NCBI RefSeq assembly: GCF_003473545.1
Contig: NZ_QUCM01000007.1
Location: 1-64,000, forward strand
Direction of reading: 5' to 3'
From: Clostridium sp. AM22-11AC
Lineage (GTDB): Bacteria > Bacillota > Clostridia > Lachnospirales > Lachnospiraceae
Length of the DNA stretch: 64,000 bases
The position numbers and the translations under genes were made by a program. Of this stretch, positions 25,929-33,636 are shown in pieces. Every line of letters begins with the position of its first letter. Within the stretch, counting starts at the first letter, position 1. The notes beneath the pieces are model-generated. The model was not told the DNA's origin, did no database searches, and saw only the letters and a program-made list of their open reading frames with translations.

Positions 25929-26345
25929 ATGGTCTTCAAAGAAAGGTTGAAAGAAAAAAGAACAGAAGCCAATTTAACTCAGGTAGAACTTGCAGAGAAG
26001 GCCGGTGTAACCGCCCGCACAATTCAGAATTATGAGCTTGGCAGCCGCAAACCATCCAATATGGTCACGATCCAGAAGATTGCAGATGCGCTGAATACTA
26101 CTACCGAGTACCTGCTGGGAAGCAGCGGCACCTATGTCGTAGAAGCTCATGAAAAAGGTGGCGCAAAAGCAGCCAAAGATATTGAAGAACTGGTCAGCGA
26201 AGTGACCGGTATGTTCGCTGGCGGCGAATTAAGCGAAGATGCCATCGAAGGAGCTTATAAAGCTCTGACCGATGCCTACTGGATTGCCAAAGAGAACAAT
26301 AAAAAATACGCCCCGAAAACGAGGCGTAAAAAATCCGATCAGTGA
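25929..26345 (+). CDS. XRE-family repressor (ImmR-like)
   Basis: 138 aa from ATG 25929 (MVFKERLKEKRTEANL), with AAAGAGG upstream. HTH at residues 5-60 (NLTQVELAEKAGVTARTIQ; SRKPSNMVTIQKIADALN); the C-terminal half is probably for oligomerisation (EELVSEVTGMFAGGELSEDA). It sits divergently from the polymerase operon and 45 bp before an ImmA/IrrE gene. This is the ICEBs1 ImmR-ImmA arrangement, in which the protease inactivates the repressor after DNA damage. Confidence 0.88.
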   Translation: MVFKERLKEKRTEANLTQVELAEKAGVTARTIQNYELGSRKPSNMVTIQKIADALNTTTEYLLGSSGTYVVEAHEKGGAKAAKDIEELVSEVTGMFAGGELSEDAIEGAYKALTDAYWIAKENNKKYAPKTRRKKSDQ

Positions 26346-26390
26346 TATTTATCGTACACACTTTTCGCTATACTGTAAACTGGAGGTGGT

Positions 26391-26903
26391 ATGATGAATG
26401 CGGAACAGCTTTCACGGGTCGGTGAGAAACTGGTAAAACGCTACGGTTCCAGAGACCCTTTTGAAATTGCAAGGCAGCTTGGTATCAATGTTATGCTTTG
26501 CGAAAATTTTGGTTCCCTGAAGGGAATGTACCGGGTGATTAAGCGAAATCGCTTTATTTTCCTGAATAACAGTCTGGATGAAAACATGCTGCGCATCGTG
26601 TGCGCACATGAATTAGGGCATGATCAGCTTCACCGGAATATGGCGAAAACCACCCCGATTCATGAGTTCATGCTCTACGACATGAAATCCAAACCGGAAT
26701 ATGAAGCGAACATCGTAGCAGCGGAGATCTTGATGGACAGCAACGAAGTCCTTCGTTACATCTATGAGTATGGATACACAGCCGAGCAGATCGCCAGCGC
26801 GATGTCCACTGACATCAATCTGGTTGCGCTGAAGGTAGCACACCTGGCCACACTTGGCTATAATCTGCACGCACTGGAACATAAAAGCAACTTTTTGAAA
26901 TAA
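26391..26903 (+). CDS. ImmA/IrrE-family metallopeptidase (anti-repressor)
   Basis: 170 aa; ACTGGAGGTGGT precedes the ATG. The zinc motif HELGH is in VCAHELGHDQLH (about residues 74-85), with the third ligand Glu in PEYEANIVAAEILMD (about 103-111). Likely cleaves the repressor encoded just upstream, releasing the polymerase operon. Single compact domain, ends at a strong terminator. Confidence 0.88.
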   Translation: MMNAEQLSRVGEKLVKRYGSRDPFEIARQLGINVMLCENFGSLKGMYRVIKRNRFIFLNNSLDENMLRIVCAHELGHDQLHRNMAKTTPIHEFMLYDMKSKPEYEANIVAAEILMDSNEVLRYIYEYGYTAEQIASAMSTDINLVALKVAHLATLGYNLHALEHKSNFLK

Positions 26904-26912
26904 CGTATCTTC

Positions 26913-26941
26913 GAGGAGCCTTGACCGGCTCCTCTTTTTTG
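26913..26941 (+). terminator. intrinsic terminator after XRE/ImmA pair
   Basis: GAGGAGCC and GGCTCCTC with a 6-nt loop followed by TTTTTT. Confidence 0.92.
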
Positions 26942-26974
26942 TTGCAAATTGTGCAGATGCCGTCTGCACAATTA

Positions 26975-27406
26975 TCAGCCTAACATCTGCATGTGATAGA
27001 GCTTCACTTTTTCCTCGAACGGCAGTCCCGGATCAATGCCGACTTCTTCCCACATCACACCATACGGTGCGCCGCCATCTGTATATCCGGCGATAAAGGC
27101 AAAACGACCATCGCAGTCCTCATACAGTTCTCCCAGCCGTTCCCGTTCTTTCGCTTCCCGCTCCATTCTCCGCTGCCGAAGCCGCTGTTCTTCAGCCTGT
27201 TTAATCTGGTCAAGCTGCTCTTGTGTATAATTGACTCCAAGCTCCTGCAAATCTTTAGCGGCAGTCACAGCATCCACATGAAAGCGTTCCCGGTAATGCT
27301 TGTTCATCTTTTTCGGTGAGCCGGTATAGGTGAGCAGCCACTGCTTGCCTTTTCGGAGGCGAGCTTCCTTTCGCTCAGCCTTCGTCAGTTTCTTTTTCTT
27401 TGCCAT
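26975..27406 (-). CDS. hypothetical ICE protein, basic coiled-coil
   Basis: 143 aa. Very basic start (MAKKKKLTKAERKEARLRKG), a helix rich in Gln/Arg/Glu at about residues 60-92 (probable coiled coil), and a conserved-looking C-terminus (FAFIAGYTDGGAPYGVMWEE). Overlaps the YjbR-like gene by about 30 bp, so it is the end of a three-gene leftward operon. No function recognised. Confidence 0.65.
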   Translation of the reverse strand: MAKKKKLTKAERKEARLRKGKQWLLTYTGSPKKMNKHYRERFHVDAVTAAKDLQELGVNYTQEQLDQIKQAEEQRLRQRRMEREAKERERLGELYEDCDGRFAFIAGYTDGGAPYGVMWEEVGIDPGLPFEEKVKLYHMQMLG

Positions 27407-27803
27407 TTGCGAAATCTCCCGGATTTTTTGCTGATGACTTTGGTTTGCGCTTCTTCGGTGCCGTCAGCTCATAGCTCAAAGAAAGCAGGTCTTTGATGGC
27501 ATCATCCAGTTCTGGTTTGCCAAGCTGAATACTAAGCCATTTTTCCTTATTCATGTGATAGGCTGGAAAATAGCCGTCTTGCCCACGAAGAGAGCCTATC
27601 AGCAGCGGATCACTTTTCACATTAAGGACATCAATGATGCCTGCTTCCGGCAGTCCCAACTTATCAGCAGATACTTCCAGAACTACACCATACCATTTGT
27701 TATTGTCGTTGTGCCGCAGCACCGCATTCCAGTCATGCCAGGGGTATTCCGGCTCTGTGCCGTACTGCTGGCGTATCCATGTAAATAATTCTTGGCGTGT
27801 CAT
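27375..27803 (-). CDS. MmcQ/YjbR-like protein
   Basis: 142 aa from ATG 27803 (MTRQELFTWIRQQYG). The YjbR/CyaY-like fold is suggested by YGTEPEYPWHDWNAVLRH, KWYGVVLEV, LNVKSDP and AYHMNKEKWLSIQL. The family is DNA-binding-like with unknown role. A basic tail (KKRKPKSSAK, from about residue 118) extends beyond the domain. Lies between two hypothetical genes of the ICE. Confidence 0.75.
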   Translation of the reverse strand: MTRQELFTWIRQQYGTEPEYPWHDWNAVLRHNDNNKWYGVVLEVSADKLGLPEAGIIDVLNVKSDPLLIGSLRGQDGYFPAYHMNKEKWLSIQLGKPELDDAIKDLLSLSYELTAPKKRKPKSSAKNPGDFANGKEKETDEG

Positions 27804-27821
27804 TCCACATTGCAAGCGAAG

Positions 27822-28640
27822 TCAATCTATGTTGCACTTCCCACTGCATCCTCCATTTCCACAGAATTCGCAGCCATGTGTATGCCCATGTCCATAATAC
27901 CATCGCCCATAGCGATAACCATAGTGGGGAGGACAATGAGCACAATCTCCCGTGCATTTGCCTGTATTTTTAGGCTTAGGACTGCCAGCCAGAGCCATTC
28001 CCATTAGTATACTGCTGAACAGTCCCGGCTTCTTCGGTTGTGCCTCTTTAAGCGAAATTTCCTCGTCAGGCTCATCTGGATCAGCATACGGAATGCCACT
28101 GCGCTTTGAAATCTTCCTAATCAGAGACTCGTCCACACCATAATCACATAACTCATTCAGCCCATTTTCTGTGAAAATCGCATCTGTCGAGTTGACCAAC
28201 TGATAGATGGATTCCTCATCTGGCAGATTAGGAAGCAGTGTCAGAACATCCTCCTCTGTAAAGTGCGTTGGTTTGGAAGTAATCTTATCAATCAACTCAA
28301 ACACCGGTTCCGGATCAGGAAGACAGCTCAGCAGCGTATCCAGCTGTTCCCCCGTATAAGCATCCACAGCTGTCTGAATCAACTTTTCCAGTGCTTCTTC
28401 ATCTTCGATTTGCCCGCTATCTGCAATCTCCGCAACTTCCGCGGCTCGAAACCGGACTCCCGCTGCTAATGCTCTGCGAAGAATGCTGGTCGCTGTGCGC
28501 GTATCCACATACTGAATGCAGTCACATATTTCCTCAGATGGACTTCCATCCGGTCCGAAGTCCTTGATAGAGGCCAGACGGCTATACTGAGTACTTTCCT
28601 GCCATCCGTCATATCGCTCATAATATTCAGCCCAGGTCAC
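27822..28640 (-). CDS. hypothetical protein with Cys/His-rich C-terminus
   Basis: 272 aa from GTG 28640, with GGAGGAGGTG upstream. Residues 1-190 are acidic helical repeats, each with a LPDPEPVF- or LPDEESIY-like segment, suggesting HEAT-like repeats. A Pro/Lys linker leads to a C-terminal stretch of about 45 residues with about eight Cys and several His (CTGDCAHCPPHYGY; GHGHTHGCEFCGNGGCSGKC). That tail looks like a metal-binding site. Not a known family. Confidence 0.7.
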   Translation of the reverse strand: MTWAEYYERYDGWQESTQYSRLASIKDFGPDGSPSEEICDCIQYVDTRTATSILRRALAAGVRFRAAEVAEIADSGQIEDEEALEKLIQTAVDAYTGEQLDTLLSCLPDPEPVFELIDKITSKPTHFTEEDVLTLLPNLPDEESIYQLVNSTDAIFTENGLNELCDYGVDESLIRKISKRSGIPYADPDEPDEEISLKEAQPKKPGLFSSILMGMALAGSPKPKNTGKCTGDCAHCPPHYGYRYGRWYYGHGHTHGCEFCGNGGCSGKCNID

Positions 28641-28671
28641 TTAGCCGCACCTCCTCCACACTGCATCGCCA

Positions 28672-28842
28672 TCAAAAATCATCTAATGCAGCATCTATTT
28701 CTTCCAGCCGATCAATCCAGCCCAGGTCGGATTTCTTCTTGGTTGCTGGTCTTTTCTTATCACCGCCAACCACTTCAAACCGTTTCTCTTCTGTCCCGAA
28801 CAAACCTTTTACCTGAATTCTGAAATCCGGCTTGTTGTTTGC
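28672..28842 (-). pseudogene. 3' fragment of a split ICE gene (probably the relaxase)
   Basis: An open frame of 56 codons without a start, ANNKPDFRIQVKGLFG ... IDRLEEIDAALDDF, ends at 28672. It begins exactly where the serine-recombinase element ends (recombinase stop 28848). The ICE relaxase at the far end of that element stops after ...EEENKENSR with its last codons in element sequence. I infer that these 56 codons are the displaced relaxase C-terminus. Confidence 0.5.
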
Positions 28843-28847
28843 TGGGG

Positions 28848-30521
28848 TTAGATAGCGATACTTTTTACATCTACCATGTTACGGCGGTCATGGTTGACAA
28901 CTTGCGTCGGCTCCTGCTCGGTATCAACCTGTCCGACAAAGCTGTAATGGATTTCGATTTTCCGGGTGTTGGTTTCCCGGTCTAATTCATGTATCAAAAT
29001 ACGGTCGATAAACTCATGGACGTTTTCATAGGTCAATTCCTGTATGTCGCTGTATTTCCCGACAATCTGAATAAACCTTGATATATCCCTTTTTCGCTCG
29101 GTAACGGTTGCGATCTGCTGTTGTAACTCGTCTATCCTTGCGGCAAGGGATTTCTTTTCGTCCTCGTAGCCGGAAGTTAGAAACACAAACCGTTCATCTG
29201 TCAGTCTGCCTAATGCGTTGTCCTCGTACAGCTTGCGGAAAAGCGTGTCAAGTTCGGTCATACGCGCCTGTGCTTTGGAAAGTTCCTTTTGCTGCTGCGC
29301 TAATGCCTTTCTCGCTTCCATGTCGCCGTACTCGGTAGCTTTACAGATAAAGTCCTGTTCGTGTTCCTTAACATACTGCAAAACCCGCCGCATATCTTCC
29401 AGCACTAAATCAAGAAGTACGTTTTTGCGGATATAATGAGAGGTACACTCGCTGCCTGTCCTTGCCCTGTTGCGCCATGCGCCGCAAGAATAGGAAAACC
29501 TGCGCGGCTCGATATTTACGCCCTGTTGGTAATACATCTTATGTCCGCAACCAGCGCAAAACAGCAAGCCGGAAAAAATATCAATCTCCGCTGCTTTTGT
29601 CGGGCGGTGGCGGGTAGCAATCCGCTTTTGCGCAAGTTCAAAGGTTTCCTCGTCAACAAGCGGCTCATGGGTGTTTGGGAAGAAATAGCGTTGTTCTTCT
29701 TCGTTCTTCCGGGTCTTTTTCGACTTGTAGGATACCTTGTGAGTTTTCGCGGTTATGGTATGCCCTAAATATTCCTGCCTTGCTAATATGTCATAGAGCG
29801 TTTTGTCCGGCCAAGTATAGGGGGCGATCATTGCCCGCTGATACCGCGCCTGTCCTGTGCGCTGATAGCGCAACGCTCCAATCGTCAAGACTTTGTTTTC
29901 CGCAAGCCATTTTTGGATTTCGCACATACGCACGCCGCTAACAAACATAGCGAAAACCTGTTTGACAATCGGCGCGGTTTCCGGGTCGGGTATAAGGTGG
30001 TGGCGGTTGTTCGGGTCTGGGATATAGCCGTATGGATATTCCCCGTTGACACGCTCGCCTTTTTGCGCCTGTGCCTGTTTAACTGCACGGATTTTCTTGC
30101 TTGTATCGCGGGCGTAAAACTCGTTAAACCAGTTCCGCAAGGGGGTAAACTCGTTATCCTCCCGCGCTGTGTCAACTCCGTCGTTAATCGCGATATAGCG
30201 CACTCCGTTTTCGGGAAATACAATCTCTATGAGTTCGCCCGTTTTCAGATAGTTTCTGCCAAGACGGGAGAGGTCTTTGGTAATAACCGTCGCCACTCGT
30301 CCGGCTTCCACTTCCTGCAACATCGCTTGCAGCCCCTCGCGCTCAAAACTCACGCCGGAAAATCCGTCGTCCACAAAAAACTTTGTGTTCAAAAAATGGT
30401 GTTCGTCCGCATAGCGTTGAAGTATCATTTTTTGGTGCTGTATGCTTCCGCTTTCTCCGGCCTGCATATCCTCTTGACTTAAACGGCAGTAAAGGGCGGT
30501 GATTTTATTCGACTGTAACAT
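28848..30521 (-). CDS. large serine recombinase (TndX/TnpX-like)
   Basis: 557 aa from ATG 30521 (MLQSNKITALYCRLS), preceded by GAAAGGAGG. The N-terminal resolvase domain has the catalytic Ser in YCRLSQED (about residue 14) and the TKDLSRLGRNY motif (about 95). A recombinase domain follows, then a zinc ribbon (LLFCAGCGHKMYY ... SYSCGAWRNRARTGSEC, about residues 310-360), and a coiled coil (about 390-500). Excises and integrates the nested element. It sits at the element's end, as tndX does in Tn5397. Confidence 0.9.
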   Translation of the reverse strand: MLQSNKITALYCRLSQEDMQAGESGSIQHQKMILQRYADEHHFLNTKFFVDDGFSGVSFEREGLQAMLQEVEAGRVATVITKDLSRLGRNYLKTGELIEIVFPENGVRYIAINDGVDTAREDNEFTPLRNWFNEFYARDTSKKIRAVKQAQAQKGERVNGEYPYGYIPDPNNRHHLIPDPETAPIVKQVFAMFVSGVRMCEIQKWLAENKVLTIGALRYQRTGQARYQRAMIAPYTWPDKTLYDILARQEYLGHTITAKTHKVSYKSKKTRKNEEEQRYFFPNTHEPLVDEETFELAQKRIATRHRPTKAAEIDIFSGLLFCAGCGHKMYYQQGVNIEPRRFSYSCGAWRNRARTGSECTSHYIRKNVLLDLVLEDMRRVLQYVKEHEQDFICKATEYGDMEARKALAQQQKELSKAQARMTELDTLFRKLYEDNALGRLTDERFVFLTSGYEDEKKSLAARIDELQQQIATVTERKRDISRFIQIVGKYSDIQELTYENVHEFIDRILIHELDRETNTRKIEIHYSFVGQVDTEQEPTQVVNHDRRNMVDVKSIAI

Positions 30522-30598
30522 TAGTCCTCCTTTCCGACAGCCGAATAAACAGGTATAATGTGTTGCTATCATTATACCATATCCCGCCGCCTAATGCA

Positions 30599-30772
30599 CT
30601 ACTCGGACGCTAAAAAGCCCGGATTTCCGGGCTTTTTCTGCAAATCCTTTACAATGAGTTTTTCAATCTTTTTATGGATTGTATCGGTTGCCTTTTCACT
30701 CGGCAACGCTTGAACAAGATAGGTGATTTTCCCTATTTTGCGTTCGGTTGTAATTGTCTGTTTTTTATCCAT
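30599..30772 (-). CDS. tnpW: TnpW-like small transposon protein
   Basis: 57 aa from ATG 30772 (MDKKQTITTERKIGKITYLV), with a strong AAAAGGAGG. Short basic protein with a conserved VQALPSEKATDTIHKKIEKL segment, of the type found beside TnpX/TndX recombinases. Its role is unclear, possibly an accessory factor. Lies 77 bp upstream of the recombinase. Confidence 0.75.
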   Translation of the reverse strand: MDKKQTITTERKIGKITYLVQALPSEKATDTIHKKIEKLIVKDLQKKPGNPGFLASE

Positions 30773-30819
30773 TAGAAAAACCTCCTTTTCCTGTATGGAT
30801 AAACTATATTCGTCAAAAG

Positions 30820-31135
30820 GCAAAACGGGCGGTTGTTAGCTGCAACCTCACGGGAGTTTCACCCCGGCCCATGCTTATGGGTGCGCCGCGCAATACTTTG
30901 AGGGTGTTCAACGCGGGAGTATCATTGTGCCGCCTTGTATGTCGTCGCCCACAAGCTGCTAAACTTGTTTTACGGCGGGTAGTTCTCGCTCGACTTTTCC
31001 CCAACGGGGAAAAGCGGTCATGGCGTACCCGCCGCCCGGCTCGGTACAGACGGAATGTACCCGTTGCCTGTTATGCTGCGCACCAAAGGCCGCTTTCTTT
31101 GTCAAGGAACAATAGGCTTTGTCGGCCTGTAACAG
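30820..31135 (-). ncRNA. candidate structured leader RNA, copy B
   Basis: The 454-bp gap 30773-31226 upstream of tnpW shares ordered motifs with 19864-20130: AGTATCATTGT (30918-30928), CATGGCGT (31019-31026) and GGAATGTACC (31052-31061), plus a hairpin AGGC/GCCT (31114-31128) in the place of GGAC/GTCC. On the minus strand the CCCAT/ATGGG hairpin, a CGGGG...CTCCCG hairpin and a GGTTG/CAACC hairpin run in the same order as in copy A. Helix sequences differ while pairing is kept. No known RNA family recognised. Confidence 0.5.
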
Positions 31136-31226
31136 TACACCGTTTCCGATGTGCTGTTACGGAACGACAAATAGCCCATAACGGGAAGCGTGGAAAGGGG
31201 ACACGCTCCCCGCATGGGCTAAAAGA

Positions 31227-31469
31227 TTATCCTACATGAAAAGCAAGGGTGCGGGTAATAAGGCGCACTTGCAGCCTGTTACGCATTTCCTCGTCCACAT
31301 AGGAATAGGTATTGCCCGCGTCGTCTTTCAGCGTGCGGGTACAAAGTTTCGCTATGTAACCCTCGTAATGCTTCAAGATCGCGCACATGGCGGTTGTGTC
31401 GCCGTTTGCCGCTGCGGAAATGACAGGGAACGGCAACAGATTTTCAGATTTCCTAACGGTATTCATCAT
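31227..31469 (-). CDS. helix-turn-helix protein (Tn916 Orf8-like)
   Basis: 80 aa from ATG 31469, with TTGGAGGG upstream. TTAMCAILKHYEGYIAKLC ... YVDEEMRNRLQVRLI is the Tn916 Orf8 pattern. Its start lies inside the 3' end of the sigma-like gene (17-bp overlap), as in Tn916, where Orf7 and Orf8 together activate excision and transfer genes. Confidence 0.85.
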   Translation of the reverse strand: MMNTVRKSENLLPFPVISAAANGDTTAMCAILKHYEGYIAKLCTRTLKDDAGNTYSYVDEEMRNRLQVRLITRTLAFHVG

Positions 31470-31890
31470 CTGCTTTTCCCTCCAAATACTGTTTGATTTT
31501 CGCAAGCGCGGATTTCCTGTGCCGGAAAACCGTCGTGCGTACAACATTCAGCAGTTCAGCAATTTCCGCGTCGCTCATGTCCAAGAAGTAGGACAAAAGG
31601 ATAATGTCGCGTTTCCTTTCGGGCAAAGCGTTAAGGGCTTCGGCAAGCAGTTCATTTTTGACGAGTACATCAAAGCCGGACACTTGAAAACGGAAATAAT
31701 CGCTTTTGTATTCGTCCGTTGTGAAAAGCTGCGCGAGTTCGCTTTCGCTCAAATCCGAAAAAGGTACTTCGCGTGCTGCGCGTTTCGCAAGAGTGCGGCG
31801 GTGGCTTTTCGCTTCGCCAACCAAAGTTTTCTTTGCTAATGCGTCGTACTGATGTTGTATTCTTTCCTTGTCGGAAGAAGATAGCTCCAT
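31453..31890 (-). CDS. sigma-70-like regulator (Tn916 Orf7-like)
   Basis: 145 aa from ATG 31890 (MELSSSDKERIQHQ), with GGAAGGAGG 8 bp upstream. Region 4-type HTH near the C-terminus (LPERKRDIILLSYF; MSDAEIAELLNVVRTTVFRH). Probably an activator of recombination genes in the nested element. Overlaps orf8, so translation is coupled. Confidence 0.85.
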   Translation of the reverse strand: MELSSSDKERIQHQYDALAKKTLVGEAKSHRRTLAKRAAREVPFSDLSESELAQLFTTDEYKSDYFRFQVSGFDVLVKNELLAEALNALPERKRDIILLSYFLDMSDAEIAELLNVVRTTVFRHRKSALAKIKQYLEGKADDEYR

Positions 31891-32119
31891 AGAGTTCACC
31901 TCCTTCCCGCGTGGAGTAGAGGACGGGAGTTAAGGGCTTGTCCTCTCTGCCCCTTTCGCTCCGTACCCGTTCGGGAGATGGCTCTTGAGTGCGTTTTTCA
32001 GAAAAAAGTTGAAAAAAGCAAAATGCGCCCGTCCGCAAGACGCGGACGAGCGCAAAGGAAATGTAAGAAGTATTTAGATGTATTGACAGTTCATACTCAT
32101 AGCCGGAATATCCCGCTTG

Positions 32120-32280
32120 CGGAGCATAGCTTTTTTTGACCGCAAAGCATTAGGCGGGTTACAGTAAATAAAAATGGACACGGCGATACCTCCCCGATAC
32201 CGCCGTATCCTTAAAAAAGGGCGACTTTAATACACTACCCGCAATCCATTCTATAATAGGGAACAGCGGCTTTTGCGCAA
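32120..32280 (-). promoter_or_regulatory. promoter and leader of orf7-orf8
   Basis: The gap 31891-32363 holds minus-strand TTGCGC (32280-32275), 16 bp, TATTAT (32258-32253). The leader then contains a near-perfect hairpin of GGACACGGCG and CGCCGTATCC (32176-32210) and further GC-rich repeats to 32050, consistent with Tn916-type attenuation upstream of orf7. No coding frame was found there. Confidence 0.5.
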
Positions 32281-32289
32281 TATTAAATA

Positions 32290-32340
32290 AAAAAGCCGAT
32301 AACACATAGGTTTTTTGACCTAATGCGTTATCGGCTCTGC
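32290..32340 (-). terminator. hairpin after the rRNA methyltransferase gene
   Basis: AAAAAGCCGATAAC pairs with GTTATCGGCT over an imperfect CATAGG...TAATGC interval; on the minus strand it ends in TTTTTTAT. About 25 bp past the stop at 32364. Confidence 0.7.
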
Positions 32341-32363
32341 GTCTATGCGTCTGGCACTTTTAA

Positions 32364-33347
32364 TCATTTTTTTTTGAATTTATTATATGTGTTAGCTAAC
32401 TGTCCACAAGCCGCGTTAATCTCTCTGCCATGAGAAACTCTCATAGTAACTTCAAGTCCTGCTTGCTCTAATTGATGTTTGAATGCAACTATTTCCCGTT
32501 TCTGTGGTGCTTTAATTCTTGAATTGCTTGTTGGGTTGTATTGTAACACGTTAATCATAACTTTTTTGCCCCGAAACCATTTTGCAAGTTGTCTTACATC
32601 TGAGGGCCGGTCATTTATACCCGGTAAAAGCAAATACGCAAAGACAATTTTGCGATTATGCCTTTCAGAATAGGATAAGGCTTGCTTAACAACATCTTCA
32701 ATAGCATATATGCGCATGTGAGGAATAATACGATTTCTTGCAGATTGTGTTGCTGCGTGTAAAGATATTGTCAACTGAATTTTAAGATGTTCCTCGCGCA
32801 ATTTTTTTAATTGATCGACCGGACCAACTGTTGATATGGTAATGCCGTCGGTTGGAAAGTTGAGCCCATATCTATCTCGGAGAATATGGATTGCTTTTAT
32901 CAAGTTGTCATAATTGAATAAAGGCTCTCCCATACCCATAAAAACGATACGGTTTACTTTTCGACGCAACAATATAATCTGTTGTACGATTTCTGACGAT
33001 GTTAGATTACGAACAAAGCCATTTCGCCCGGACTCACAAAAAATACAACCAACAGGACAACCGACTTGTGTGCTCACGCAAACAGTTCCACCATCTCGCC
33101 GCTTGATAAAAACCGTTTCAATGTATTTGTTGTCTTTCAGTTCGTAAACATACTTTTCAGTATCACTGCTTTTGCAAATATTTTTTACCAACATTGATAG
33201 ATTTTTTTTGCGTGGTAATTGCTTATATAATTCTTCATATAAGGCTTTTGCTTCATTCTCGCCAATAACTTCCGACATTTCTTTGTAAGTAAATCCGTAT
33301 GGATCATTCCGTACTTCCGCAGGCGTATATTTAGGTAAACGTTTCAT
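32364..33347 (-). CDS. radical SAM 23S rRNA methyltransferase, RlmN/Cfr family
   Basis: 327 aa; RBS GAAAGGATATAAAA before the ATG. Methylates an adenine, A2503-type in the family. The radical SAM cluster cysteines are CxxxCxxC in GCPVGCIFC (about residues 99-106). The conserved upstream Cys is in TVCVSTQVGC, and the catalytic acceptor Cys is in INAACGQL near residue 316, so all five key cysteines are present. GMGEPL is the SAM-binding motif. The N-terminal accessory domain is short. As cargo of a mobile element, AT-richer than its neighbours, with a chromosomal RlmN expected elsewhere, it is a candidate Cfr-like resistance gene. RlmN-like housekeeping function remains possible. Confidence 0.85.
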   Translation of the reverse strand: MKRLPKYTPAEVRNDPYGFTYKEMSEVIGENEAKALYEELYKQLPRKKNLSMLVKNICKSSDTEKYVYELKDNKYIETVFIKRRDGGTVCVSTQVGCPVGCIFCESGRNGFVRNLTSSEIVQQIILLRRKVNRIVFMGMGEPLFNYDNLIKAIHILRDRYGLNFPTDGITISTVGPVDQLKKLREEHLKIQLTISLHAATQSARNRIIPHMRIYAIEDVVKQALSYSERHNRKIVFAYLLLPGINDRPSDVRQLAKWFRGKKVMINVLQYNPTSNSRIKAPQKREIVAFKHQLEQAGLEVTMRVSHGREINAACGQLANTYNKFKKK

Positions 33348-33382
33348 TTTTATATCCTTTCTATTACAATAAATTTGGACAG

Positions 33383-33590
33383 GAAAGCCGGGCAGCCAGT
33401 CCGGCTTTCATCCGTCTCATGCCTAAGCTACAATAAGAGGAGCAACCGGCTGACCTCTCCTTTCTTGGGCTTTCGTGTCCGTTCAGAAGACTGTCAGCCG
33501 TCCTCTTATTGTAGCGTTCGATTTAAGCAGGTTGAGCCTACCGCAATGCCGGGGAGTTCGTGTCACCCAATAGATTGAATCGGCAATGAG
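33383..33590 (+). ncRNA. predicted IS110 bridge RNA
   Basis: A 9-bp hairpin (GAAAGCCGG 33383-33391 / CCGGCTTTC 33401-33409) is followed by a long stem: CTACAATAAGAGGA (33428-33441) with its complement (33501-33514), continuing with CGGCTGAC (33447-33454) and GTCAGCCG (33493-33500) and enclosing a 38-nt loop. More sequence to 33590 precedes the transposase. This position and shape match the bridge RNA of IS621-type elements, whose loops pair with target and donor DNA. Confidence 0.7.
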
Positions 33591-33636
33591 TAAAAGATGG
33601 GTTCCGGTTGCGCGATTTTGTACTGGAGGTAGATAC

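Noticed and set aside
32364..33347. Naming the gene cfr
   Set aside because: Cysteine pattern is common to RlmN and Cfr; sequence alone without phylogeny does not decide.
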